64,000 nucleotides of DNA from Agrocybe praecox. Taxonomy: Eukaryota > Basidiomycota > Agaricomycetes > Agaricales > Agrocybaceae. This document shows positions 1 through 11,700 of this stretch, piece after piece (within the stretch, counting starts at the first letter, position 1; every line of letters begins with the position of its first letter). A program made the position numbers and the translations under genes. The notes beneath the pieces are model-generated. The model worked only from the letters and a program-made list of their open reading frames with translations. It was not told where the DNA came from and searched no databases. The DNA is taken from the NCBI GenBank assembly GCA_964017145.1, contig OZ024843.1, forward strand, positions 4,267,199-4,331,198, given 5' to 3'.

Positions 1-451
1 GATAAATAACATGTACAATAATGCAATGAATGGTCGACCAAACGACGTTACGCAGTGGAACGACGGCTCGTTAGGGGGGATTCGCTACTTCGAGATCGGT
101 GGGATGGGTTCTGAGTGGGGGGATTATGGCTCGGGCGGTGGTATTGCGTCTGCATCGTATGAGGACAGAGCAGCGCGAAGGAGAAGGCTCGAGGGCGTTA
201 GTGGGAGCTTTAGCAGTGCTGGTGGCGGTAGCATCCTCGGTCGCGAGGGCAGCAAAGGCTTCATGACTTTGAAGCGCGATCGAGATAGGGAGAGGGACTT
301 TGACCAGCTGAGCATCGCATCGGACAGGATGAAGAGGATGCGCAGCGTCAGTCCTGCTGTGTCTGATATGTCAGGTACGGAGTCAATGGGTTTGTTTGTT
401 AGACCGCAGCAGGTATTGTATGTCGTTGATGCTGTTGGCTCGGATTTGTGA
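1..451 (+). CDS. C-terminal part of an unidentified low-complexity protein (open at left edge)
   Basis: I do not recognise this gene. The reading frame is open to the window edge and stops at 449-451, giving at least about 146 residues. The visible part is rich in Gly, Ser and Arg and contains a basic stretch (RAARRRR), a second charged stretch (LKRDRDRERD) and serine-rich segments typical of disordered tails of nuclear or RNA/DNA-binding proteins. No folded domain is visible. A CAG|GTATTGT at about 412-416 could be a splice donor, in which case the true end lies in the pyrimidine-rich sequence downstream. The Met at 11 is an internal codon of the open frame and need not be the start. Confidence 0.45.
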   Translation, partial: INNMYNNAMNGRPNDVTQWNDGSLGGIRYFEIGGMGSEWGDYGSGGGIASASYEDRAARRRRLEGVSGSFSSAGGGSILGREGSKGFMTLKRDRDRERDFDQLSIASDRMKRMRSVSPAVSDMSGTESMGLFVRPQQVLYVVDAVGSDL

Positions 452-2068
452 TCCTCCTTGCCTTTTCTTCTTTTCTTTCGTTGCTTTTCAACCCTTGACG
501 CCCTTATGTTTCTGAATACGCACTTCGTTATGCCCTCCGCCTGTTCCTCGCTTTCCTCCGCATTTTGTGTTTTGGTTTTTCTGAGGATGTTCGTTCTTCG
601 TTGTTCGGGATTTTCTTTTTTTCACTTCTGCCTGCTACCTTTGTTGATATTCTTCCTAGAGTACTTACTAATTGTGATTTCATGAATTCAATCTTTGTTC
701 ACTTTCCGGTTCATGACGAACATATCCTAATCATGCTTCTATTTTCTTTCTGTTTCCTTTTGTTCTGCGTTCAGATCGTCCTCGCTTCGCAAGCACTTCA
801 TACAGAGATTACATGTCTTGAGACTTGATCGCATCCTCGTCGCATCGTATTGTTTATCACACACTCGTTATTCTTTCCTAGTATAATTATCTCGTTGGTT
901 CGCTCATTTGGTTCCCGATTTCTTCACCATATCATCGTCACTGTCGAATTGCTGTATTTACTCCGAAATACATTTTTTCTTGCATCCGTATCCGTCTGAC
1001 TTACGTCCAATGCGTGTGCTACTGAAGTTTGTGAATTATTTTTTTCCCTTCATTCTTGTTTGGGCCCATCCTTGCTCCGCACAGGCAACAATCGCATTTT
1101 TACTTTCGGAAGGATCGCCTCGCTTTGTTCTCTCGCATTACTAGTAACAACTCAAGTGTGTTTAGTTAGTTATCTGCGTTCGTTTTCTCCTCTTTATCCT
1201 CTGCTCATGCTTTTCGCGTGCTCTTGCATCGTACTTTAATTTTTTTGGAGAGGTCAGATCCTGCTGGTCACGACCGGGTTACTCCAATTAAAGAACTTAT
1301 ATATTTATCACAGGCATCCTTTCATCGATATTCCTTTCTCATCCCCTTCGCAGTGCGTGTGCGTATGCGTGATTTGTTCCCTTTCTGCCACTCTTTTATC
1401 TCCTTATTTATCTTCATTCTAACCCTATTCTCTGCATTCAAGGCTAAGCTCATTGAAATCATGTTAAATCTTTGGCGCTTTATCTTTAGGATGCTGTCGT
1501 GGTAATATGTGTTGATGATCTTGGACGAGACTTATAAACAAGCGATGATGAGAGTTGGGCACAGAATATGTAGAAAGTACGATTACACCTCACGTTTTCG
1601 ACATTTGCCTGGCTTGGACCGTCCAGATTTTTTCACTAGTCATAATAGGAGCCTGTGCAAGCCTCTCGACCTCTAAGTCTTTTGGCAGTTTGTAGTACCT
1701 TTACCATCATATGATCGTTGTATCGTGCATGCATTTTTCATGCGCTCGCCATGTTGTTGTGGATTGGTGTAGAGTCGATGATACCGCAAAATTCAGTGTT
1801 CATCGAGAATTTTTCTCATAAAAATCGTCTGCACCGAGAATTGTACACAAGCCTGATCAACGAAGGTATTATTAGGGGAGACAAACTGAAATATGAGATC
1901 CAACGACTACGGTGATCGAAATTTCCTACACACTTATAATTATACAGTTAACAAATAAATACTAAATATTCAAGGAAACGGATGGTTCAATGAAAGGCTG
2001 TGTTCAGTAGGGAGTATTGCAAATAATAAGTTGTGAATGAAAGGACAAAATATGGTGCAGTTTGATGG
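452..2068. other. intergenic, pyrimidine-rich, no supported gene
   Basis: About 1.6 kb between two genes that converge on it. It is T/C-rich on the plus strand down to about 1500 (long runs of TTTC and CTTT), which fits a 3' untranslated region or intergenic spacer of the left gene. Short open frames here show no codon structure or recognisable motif. I see no repeat or RNA gene. Confidence 0.5.
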
Positions 2069-4198
2069 TTAAGAAATGGTCTTGCAGATGATTTCGTTAT
2101 CCCAACCTTCAGAGTTGACACCTTTCTGAACGACTAGGAGATCCTTGGGGTCGATCATCTTTTTGATCCTCAAGAGGCGGGCATAGTTGGGACCCCAGTA
2201 TGCCTCTGTTATGTCACTCGTAAGTTAGTGGGGGCTTAGAATAACAAAAGAATATTACACGTACGTTGCCAGTCCTCCTCGTAGTAATCAGGCTCGTTAA
2301 CATACTGACCGCCGTAGGGAGGAGGAGCAAGTTGCTTGAAGACCTGATTTTCCTGGTTGACATTTCTTCGCAACAACTCGATGTTCTCGAGCGTCGTGGG
2401 AGGTAATCCAGGTCCAGTGGGAAGAATGACGAGATCACTGACGATGTTTCGGAACGCAGGTGTCACAGAGACATCAGCCGCAGGATTGGTCGCTGCTACA
2501 CCACCACCGACCATGCTAGAAGTTGACGCATCAGATTGCAAAGATCAGACAGGACATCGTTAAGGCACGCACAATCCAGTTCCGCCAGTCAGGTTAGCAT
2601 AGATCTCGGCCATGCTCCTCGCGGTGGCGGGTGAGGTGATATTCCTAGGCAAGAGCCAGGAAGACGTGACACTCTGAGGATTGCCCGCCGCTGTCTGCGT
2701 CAAATTGAAACCGTGATTGCCATTAACGAGGTTGTCGATGTTCCAGTCCTGGAACGAAGTATAGTTTACGTATTCCTGGACAGCTACTGTAACACCAGAC
2801 ACGGCATTTGCATCAGCAAGGAATTGGTCCATCAGAGGTTTACCGTTGGGATTGGCGGGAGGAACTCCTTGATTGAGGAGAGTGAGTGCCAGACCGTTGT
2901 CGGTGAAGGGCCAAACACCGCCCCAGCCGACATCGTTCAACCCGTTGTGGTAACGATTCCAGACTTCCAAGAGGTTTGTGTAAGCGTCCGTGTTGGCGGC
3001 TTGAGCGACGAAGAAGAAGGAAGTGTATGCAAAATCTGGGAAGGTTTTTACAACGCTTTCTACGACAATACCGAACGAAGGGCCTCCACCGCCGCGCAAA
3101 GCCCAGAAGAGGTCAGGGTTCTTGTACTCGTTTACAGTGACGAATGAGGCGTCTGGAAGGACGACTTTGAATTGAAGCGCATTATCGACTCCTGTTTTTA
3201 ATGAAAATTGTATGAGAACTGTATTCAGCATAAGTAAGAACAATCTCAGTGACGAACCGTAGCCCAAATGGGGGGATAAGGCGCTGTGTCCACCTCCGAG
3301 TAGCCATCCTCCAGAGGATCCAACTGAGCCAAAAGGAGCTAAGCCACCCGGAAGAGAGCGATTGTTAGCGTGCGACTCCCGATACGCGGTACTCCAATTA
3401 ATGCCAGCGCCCATGGTTACGGCTACACAAATCGCTTGGATGTTAGGCTGTTTCAACAATATGTGGAATATATGACGTACCGAATTGGCCTTGCGTGTTG
3501 CGTGGGGCACCCTTAGGGACAAAATTGTTACTAAATTGGAGTTTCTGAAGATTACGAGTAAAAACTTCCAAAGCACCAACACCAGCGCTGCGTCCGAGAA
3601 GCTCGTGTCTGCGATACCCAATAAGGTGACTTAATTAAACGAAATGGAGAGCAGAGAGTAACAAAACTCACCCAGAATTCCTCACGACCAACTTCAAATT
3701 GTATTTCGTGGCAAACTTCACCGCTTCTTGAACGTCCTGTACGGCTGTGACGTTGACAACAGTGGGTGGAATTCTTCCTTGCTGACACGTAGCCCCTTGC
3801 GCGCTGACGATGCCGGATCCAAAGGGACACTGTTCCACAACGCCTCCCGTCGAGTTAAAAAGAACTTCGAAAGTCTCATACTGGAGAGCATTTGTCAGGG
3901 TGGAGCGAAATAGGACATTATTGATGTTATTGGTGGCCGTTGCGCATAATGAAGGAGAGAATACCGACCCAGAGCCAGGGTAACACGAGGCACCCAACGG
4001 CTTCTGGTTGAATATCAATGGACGAGACAATCGGGTGCTAAATTGCTGCCACTGTGCGGACGAAGGATAGCATGGATCTCCCGGAAGACATTTACACTTG
4101 ACTTGGGGTGACGAGCCGGGTACAAATGCTGATGCAGCGCATGTAGAAAAGAATAGAGTAAAAGAAAGATACAGAGAAAGAAGGTACATCCTCTGCAA
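2069..4198 (-). CDS. secreted FAD-linked oxidoreductase, berberine-bridge (BBE) type
   Basis: Predicted flavoenzyme of the FAD-binding type 4/BBE family, oxidising a sugar, alcohol or secondary metabolite outside the cell. Six exons: 4198-3672, 3608-3481, 3434-3258, 3191-2573, 2515-2265, 2205-2069 (1839 nt, 612 aa). The first about 23 residues form a signal peptide (LLSLYLSFTLFFSTCAASA). The FAD domain carries RNSGHELLGRSAG, formed across intron 1, whose His is the usual 8-alpha-histidyl FAD site. A GGGHS loop and RGGGGPSFGIV follow, and the C-terminal BBE signature YWGPNYARLLRIKKMIDP ends the protein. The segment where bicovalent BBE enzymes have a flavin-linking Cys reads LAPFGSVGSSGG without Cys, so a monocovalent flavin is likely. 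The start follows from the signal peptide. No obvious defect. The exact substrate cannot be told. Confidence 0.9.
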
Positions 4199-7100
4199 TG
4201 AAGAGAATATATTGGGAAGGAGCGGGATAAGACATCTTTACAAGCACATTTCCTTCCTTTTATACGGAAAGCTTAAAAACATGTCGGAATTATCAAAGTC
4301 GCCTGATCATGTTCAGGTAAAAATTAATGTGCGCAGCTTGTTGAGGCATGTGGATCTATTACTGAAGACTACAGAAATTATTGCGTACATCGCAAGAATG
4401 ATGAAGAGTTCCTTCTATACTCCGGAAACACTGCTTTGGGGCGTTTTGCTGTGCTTTGTGAACCTTGAGTCATCCAAACGTGGAAGGTACGGTGGAAACG
4501 CCAAGGCGTCGATTGATATCTTACCGAGAGAAGTCCACCAATGATGGTTGCTCCGCGTGGGAAGCAAAAATCTCTCCAGTCGTTTGTAATCCAATGTTAA
4601 CGCCGCGATTGGCGCCTAAAACAATTGGAATGGTTTGAATGTACGTGCAGGAGTTCTAGTTCGTTTATTGGAAGCATAGATGCAAGAAATAATGTACTGC
4701 TTTCCATATCAATCTATCGCGTTTGACGTACCCCGTACCAGGGTTTCACAGGATAAACGACAAAATTGTGGGAGAGCGGCGCCGCTAATGCTATAAGGGG
4801 TTTGCTTCATGGCCTTAGCTATTCTAGGTCAACGTTCGATGGAAAACCCAGTCCGCCCAAACTATTGGATAAGCAATCCCACGTTAATTTCCTGGCAGAA
4901 CCGCTTCTTTGGCGCGACGTGACAGGGAATCCCCTCTGAGAAGATGCGTCGTTTTTCGGCATGAGCCGCAGAATCCCATAAATATTCAACTCCGCTAGGC
5001 CAGATAGCCTTGCTGATTGCACGACTGAGTCCTGATCGAGGAGGATGGGTGTTGAAATAAGATGCTTTCCTATTACTGTAGGTTTATAATGTCATACATA
5101 TTGCAAAAAAAAAAACTTCCTCAAAAATCACTCAGATTTCAGCAACAATACGTCAGTTGCGACTTAAAAAAGCGGAAAGGCGGATTCGCCGTAACGACGT
5201 CAAACGGCAGTAACAATAAGACGTGGTAGTGCAGTGGTTGTGGTCCTTGTGACTTATAAGACTTGTGCCTCCTAGTAGTACACTGTTCGGTTCTCGATGA
5301 AGCCATTTTTTTAGTCCAACCAGGCACTGAATTTTTCCCAACGCAACATTGACTTGGCTTAAATTCAGTGATTGTACAACCCCTTATGTGGCAGTTGATA
5401 TTAAGTCAAGCACTACACAGAGGTCTGTTATATTTTAAAGAAGAGAACATATATTATAGCATGCCTTTTAATCGTATTTGATATATGTACCCCGGGGCTC
5501 ATAAGTATACTGTGAACAGCGAAGGGACTTCGACGAAATGAAAGTTCCGCAATTCCAAGCCGTCTCGGCAGGAAAACCTTCTTAATTTCTCCCAAACCAT
5601 CTTTGACGGCTTCCTTGACGGCTTCTAGAAATTTTTGACAGTCTATGTCAATCGGCATGGCGGATCAGCTGTCAAAACGTGGGAATGCTTATCCAATAGT
5701 TTGGGCGGACTGGCCACCCCGTTCGATGTGGTAATTTTGTTCAGCTGCACTGCACTGTGCGACAACACTAGGATCCACGAACGATCAACACCGGAAGAAA
5801 CGCCTCTGATCGCACGCAAGGTTAACGTTACTCCACCATATGCTGTAAATTAATCAATGGCCAGCTTCTTAACATACTTGTCCGGGCAGGGTAGAATTCC
5901 GAACCAAATATATGATTGAACCAGGCTAGCGACGACGGGGACGGCACCTATTCGACTCACTAGACCCAGGGGATCTCATCAGATACCGCAAAACATCTAA
6001 GAACACCCATAATGGTGTTGTTTCGTAACCCCGCCGAAAATTAAGAACATTCTGGACAAGTATTTCGTGGAATGGGAAATCCAAAGGGCATCCGTCTGAA
6101 CGTTCCGATACACCAACTACCCCCACCTTGCTCACTTTGATGGCCCACGGGGTCCAAGCATATGTAAGCAGGTTTAGTCCATACCAGGAGGGTTGCAAAT
6201 TATGAATAGACAAGTACGCATTCACACGCTTCTTATGCGCATGACTTAATCATCGGACTGCGTAAATTTCATTGCATTAGTTGCGCATTAGTTCTTTTTC
6301 TTTTCTGACTGTCGTGCCATACTACCCATCTTGTTGAATTTTCTTTGAAACTTTCCTCCCACCAAGTTTCACCTTGCCATTCGTTTTTATTTCATATACC
6401 TTCGTATCGCTATGTACAAGTAGAATTACACATTCATGTGTGATCCTACCTGTCTGTACACCCCGGTTGAAAATACGTTCCCGTCTCACTATGGCTTTGA
6501 AGCCGCGTAACGCAACTATTTTTCATCATACGCAACGTAGCCTATTTTTTGATCACTATCTCAGGCACTCACGCACACATCTCTCTCTTCCTTGTACCAT
6601 CCACCAACAACATCATCCGATAAGGTCGATGATGCTTTGACTTCATTGATCGAGAGCCCTATAAGAGTGTGTTGTGTAGGATTGCCAGTCCTCGAAGTGG
6701 GGAAAAGGAAACCAGTGGGACCCATGCCGGCGAGCGAGAGGAGCGCTCTCACTCGTGCCTCGCTGATCTGCGCCAGTGTCGGAGTGCCATGAACGAGTAG
6801 AGTCGATTTTATCATTGCTCATGATGTATATTAGCTTGAAACAATTTATTGGCAGATAGTAGTATCATATGTTGCTTCATGTAAAATTTTATTACAGCAG
6901 AGTGGATGGCACAGTTTGTGTGCCTACTCTACATATGGACCAAGTTAGACGGCCCGATCTTATTTTGGTCCCAAAAATGTTTACAAGTTTCAGAGATCGT
7001 CCACTTGCGCTCGCTGATGTCGCGCTGATGCTCGCTTGTCTCGCTCGTGTTCGCACTAAAAGATGTGTCTCCCTCGAAGTAGATCATACACGTGAAGAGC

Positions 7101-8725
7101 TTTGGGGGACTGATTAAACCGATGTTCGTGTCAAATGAACGATTTGAAGCTAAGCTTAAGTAAGTAGATATCAAAAGAAAGGATGAAACGATGGTGATCA
7201 TCGTGAGTTCGAAAGATAGAGGTGAGACGAGGCGGAATCGTCTCGGGGTTCTAAACCTCTAGGTGATATGGGTAGGGGACGGAAAGGGTAGGTGCGGCAC
7301 GTTGCGTGGATTAATAACGAGTGTGAGTCAGGTACATAACTTCGGCTGGGGAGTACAAACAAGTAGGACTACGTATATATATGTAATTCTACTTGTAACG
7401 ATACTCAGGGGGCAAGATATGAAATCAAATCAAAATGGGAAAGGTTTATTTAGGCGAAAAGAAGTTTTCCTAGAGAAATTAAACAAACGACGGAGAACCC
7501 TTAAGGGTGCCTCGCAGGCAGAAAGGAAGGGGGAATGGCTTCGGTCCGAAATATTGGCTGCGCGTCGAAATGGCGTGTTTGTGTCGGTTTTGGGCGTAGG
7601 CAAGGTGCGTACCTTACAAGGAATTCACGCGGGATATGATCCGGAAATGATACGAAAGCACTTTGAAGATAGACCGGCCTCTTCGTTCTGGCGTTAAAAT
7701 TCATTAACGTCGCCTACGCTGGACCAATACAGTATGAATTAAGATTCATGTACCTACCCTATGCAAATCATCAATGTACCTTATTTAACTCGGCTCGATG
7801 TCCAACGTTCAAGACCGAATTTAATGCATTTTTCAGACATAATTCACCCAGACGACAAATTTAACATCCGATATGTGTTGAAAGACACATGAAAGAGACA
7901 CTAGAACTAAATTTTAAAGATATGTCAGCCTTGAGGCAGCTGCTAATCGAATTTTAAAGCAGGCCCGAGGCGGAACCTTTATATTTTTTGCGCGTCTGTC
8001 GGTTGAGGACGTAGAGTATGTGCAGCCTTTGGTGCGCGAAAAATCATCCTATGTCATATTTGACTCAGGTTAACCAAGATAATAAGTTCAGGGGTTTAAT
8101 AAAATGTAAGATGTTGTCACAAAATAAGTTAGTTGTCGAATGAAAAGGGGCAACAGGGAAGACAAGAAAAGTGAATCGCATCTGTCAAACACTGAGAAAT
8201 ATTTGAGAATTTTTTTGTTGTTTTGGTTGTAGTATTTAACTGTTCTCTAGCATTCAGATTCCAGAAAAAGAACAGGAACACGAATGAGATTTATATAGTT
8301 GAAAATCGCCGTCTTGCCAAAACGAATAAGGCTATAATAGGCCGTGTATCCGGTTCCCCATCCACTCAGGACACTACGGTGGACCTCGTCCTGCATGGCT
8401 AAAATTACCTTTACATGTAACATTGAAATTTTAATACTCCATTGCTACCGGCAGGTCACTGCTATTTCTGCATGATCTGGGCATGCTACTTAGTTCGTGA
8501 CTCTTCCGAATGTCGCAGTGTGACAATGTCACAAATCAATAGTCTGGACGAATTATCGTTTACAAAGCACTTACTTTACTTACGGCCACGACTTGTCTTT
8601 GATATTCATCGTATTCTTTCTCATCGTGCAGGATTACTGGAGTAACGCTCAACGCAAGATAAAAGCAACTCACAGAAGACACCGAAGAGTCCAAATAATT
8701 CGTCGAGCTTTAACTCGGGGTTTAC
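4199..8725. other. 4.5 kb gene-poor interval between divergent genes
   Basis: Separates the minus-strand BBE gene from the plus-strand HEATR5 gene. No open frame above about 150 codons and none with a recognisable motif. The longest, 7263-7697 plus (144 codons, basic) and 6561-6815 minus (84 codons), lack splice or family support. The left part holds an inverted repeat (4848-5713, listed separately); the rest looks like decayed non-coding sequence. The last few hundred bases before 8726 should contain the HEATR5 promoter, but no clear box is visible. Confidence 0.5.
4848..5713. repeat. inverted repeat, 38-bp arms (4848-4885 and 5676-5713)
   Basis: The left arm and the reverse complement of the right arm match at 37 of 38 positions, and similarity continues weakly inward. 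The arms enclose about 790 bp. On opposite strands each arm encodes a similar peptide containing CLSNSLGGL, so the arms may be inverted relics of one coding element rather than transposon termini. No target-site duplication was found and no transposase is visible inside. A run of A residues lies near 5106. Confidence 0.6.
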
Positions 8726-11700
8726 ATGTCGAATGAGAAGGAAATCGTTATAGAGGACTTGCAACCCGTGCGTATTCATATATTAGAGATATTCTCTCGA
8801 ACGTCATCATGCTTAAACTTGATCAAAGTCAGAACTAACTTCCGAAAACGGGGAAGTATACCTTTTCCAATGGCTCTCTTCCACAGAGAAGAAACTCGAG
8901 TCGATCCCTACGGGCGAACTTAAATCCAGACAAACAGATCTCGAAAAGGTCCTCGTATCTATCATCTCGTGCTCTGCTGCACTACCTTCCTCATATAATA
9001 ACACCACCTCTTCTCCGAACCCCAACACGAATACGAACGGTTCAGGAGGAATAGGAGCGGAACAATCTCCTTCACCTGGGCGAGCGATTCGGAACCTCGT
9101 CGCGCGATGTCTGGTCAAAATCTACACACGTGGTGAGACTCGGACGTTGTTCGACACGATGCAGGCATTTCTGAGGATGGTGGGTGATTTCACGAGTGGG
9201 AATCCGAGGTTGGAGAGTGTCAAAATGTGCGTAGTGAGAAGTTCTTTAGATCTTGGGATAGTCTTAGACTGACGAGGCTCGGTCTGCACATGCGATTGTG
9301 AATACAGCGCGGCATTCTCGTGTATTGCAGCCATAATGGGTGTTTTCGGGTCGCAGGTAAGAATTTTTGTCACACGCTTATTTACTATCTCATGTGGTCG
9401 CTACTAAACTCTGTTACCCTACCATAGGTCATGTCCTTCATGGCAGAAATTACCATGATCACACTGAAAACATTCAAATCATCCCCGTCGCCACTGCTCC
9501 GATACCATGCGCTGCTCGCGTTGGCCGCATCACTTTCGACTGCGAAAAGAGCCGTGATGGACGCAACGATGAAGGATATTCTGAAGCAGATGCGGAATGG
9601 ACTTGGTGATAAGAGTCTGGCAGTGCAAAGGGGCTCCTGTGTGGTAAGTACTATGTGATAATTTTCTTTTTGATTCGCGAATGCATACACAGTGGAAGGC
9701 GAAGTAACTGATAGTAGATTTTACTCTAGGTCCTCATATCACTCTATTCTGCACCGGACGCTCACCCCTTCACAGTGTACGAGCTTGATTCAATGATTTC
9801 GTCGTCCGTCAAGAGTCTCGAAGCCGCCGACCAAGTAACACGAAAAGCTCATGCTCAACTCGTAGGACATCTCTTAGCAGCCACTCAAATCGAACGTCTC
9901 GTGCCCAACCCCCAATCATCCCAAAAGTCCTCCCAATCGAAAGACGGCAATGGAGAACAACGCAACGATGACGACGATAACCTCGGATTGGGGCTAGGAG
10001 GTTCTGCAGCTGCAGCTGCGACAGCAGGCGAAACGAAGAAGGCCATGTTGATGCCCCAAGAGATGTTCGCGCACCTTTCGGTGCATTACAACAAACCTAA
10101 CGCGTCGAGGAAGACGAAGATTGGGTTATTCGATTTCTATGCCGCGGTAATTGGGAAACTCGGGGAAGACTTCGTAGAGGCGAATTTCGGACTTGTCTTA
10201 GCGCATTTGGTTACTGATATCGTTTCTCCTGCATCGTCTCGAGGTCAGCATGGCGGTAGCAGTGGAGGAGGAGGAGGAGCGGGAGGTAATTCGGGCGCTC
10301 AGCGGTACGAAACGCTGCTTACGCGCACGCTCGTATCAATTCTCCTGAGAGATATGATTGGGGTGCGCATGTTGTCTGAGCAGGCGCAAATTGGTGCGAT
10401 CCAAGAGCTTGCAAACGCGTATTTGAAGCGCTGGCCAGCGATGATGCCAGGCCAGGTCGCTCCTGGTAAAGACGTTCTGGTCGTTATACTTAGAGAAGTA
10501 GCGGGTCTCGTTGGGACGCTGGGAAATGCACCTCCTCCTGTTCAGGTATGTGATCGTATGAATCTGTCATGTTATTTTATTTTACGTGTAACTGGTTAAA
10601 TATCTCCCATAGACTGCCTTGGCCGATCCTCTGATCTTCCTTTTATCCCACCCAAGCCACACAGTACGCGTCAACGCCGCCTGGGCTTTACGGTGTTTCT
10701 GCTACTCCACCCCTCTCCGTCTTCCTAAAACGATTCTAACAGTAATGGAAAAACTCCAACGCGACCTCTCATCTATCCTCAACCCCGCTTCTCCATCCGA
10801 AGTCTCCGCACGAGCCCTAGGACACGCATATGGACTCGCCGCGCTCGTGTCCATCATTCCTCAGCATCCACTATATGTCTCGTACGACATCTCAGCCAAA
10901 GTTCTCGACTTGTCCACGCAGCTCCTCAAACGCGCGGGCGAACATGATCTTGGTATCGCGCATGTCGAGGTCGAGGTAGCATGGACACTCATCGCGGCGT
11001 TGATGAGTCTAGGACCGAACTTCGTACGCGGTCATCTTGCTCAGCTTTTGGTACTGTGGAGGAATGCGTTGCCGAAACCGACCAGTAAGGATAGTGGTAT
11101 TGGGAAGAGCAGGGAGGAGTGGAGTTTTTTGTTGCATGTTAGGGAGTGTGCACTCGGTGCACTTCTGCGCTTCCTCGAAGCGAACAACAATACGTCTGCC
11201 TCGAGTGGAAGTGGAGGTGCGACGCTGGTCACCCTGGATGTGGCGAGGCGCATTTCGTCCCTTCTCAGCAACGCTCTGTCTTTCGCTAACGGGTATATCT
11301 CAGCTGGCGTCGACGATCCTTTGGAGACCCAGCTCCCTTCCTCTTCTCATGCCCAACAACAACCTGGGGCTCGACGTCCCGGCAGCACATTGACTCTGCG
11401 AGAGCGGGAATCCCTTCTTCGCAGACGCGTCCATCAATGCTTCACCGCGCTCGGGTTTTCCTCTATTCCTGACTCCACCCAACTCGTGCTCGTCCAATCC
11501 GCCGTAACACTCTTCGCCAGTCCAGACGGGTACGCTGGCTCGAATGTCCAAGCCGCCATTGCCAGTTCTTCGGGGGCGTTCAGCACAGTTTGGGCGAGCG
11601 GTGATGGGTACGCTTATGGAGTTACGAGCAGAGAAGGCGAGGTGTTGGATTTGGGTAGTGGTGAGGGAGAGGGGGGCGTTCAAGCAGGGTTTACAGAAGG

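Noticed and set aside
4098..4544. 148-codon plus-strand frame
   Set aside because: It overlaps the signal-peptide exon of the BBE gene on the other strand and its promoter, and has no motif.
7263..7697. 144-codon basic plus-strand frame
   Set aside because: No family features, no splice partners and AT/GC shifts along it; chance frame in a gene-poor region.
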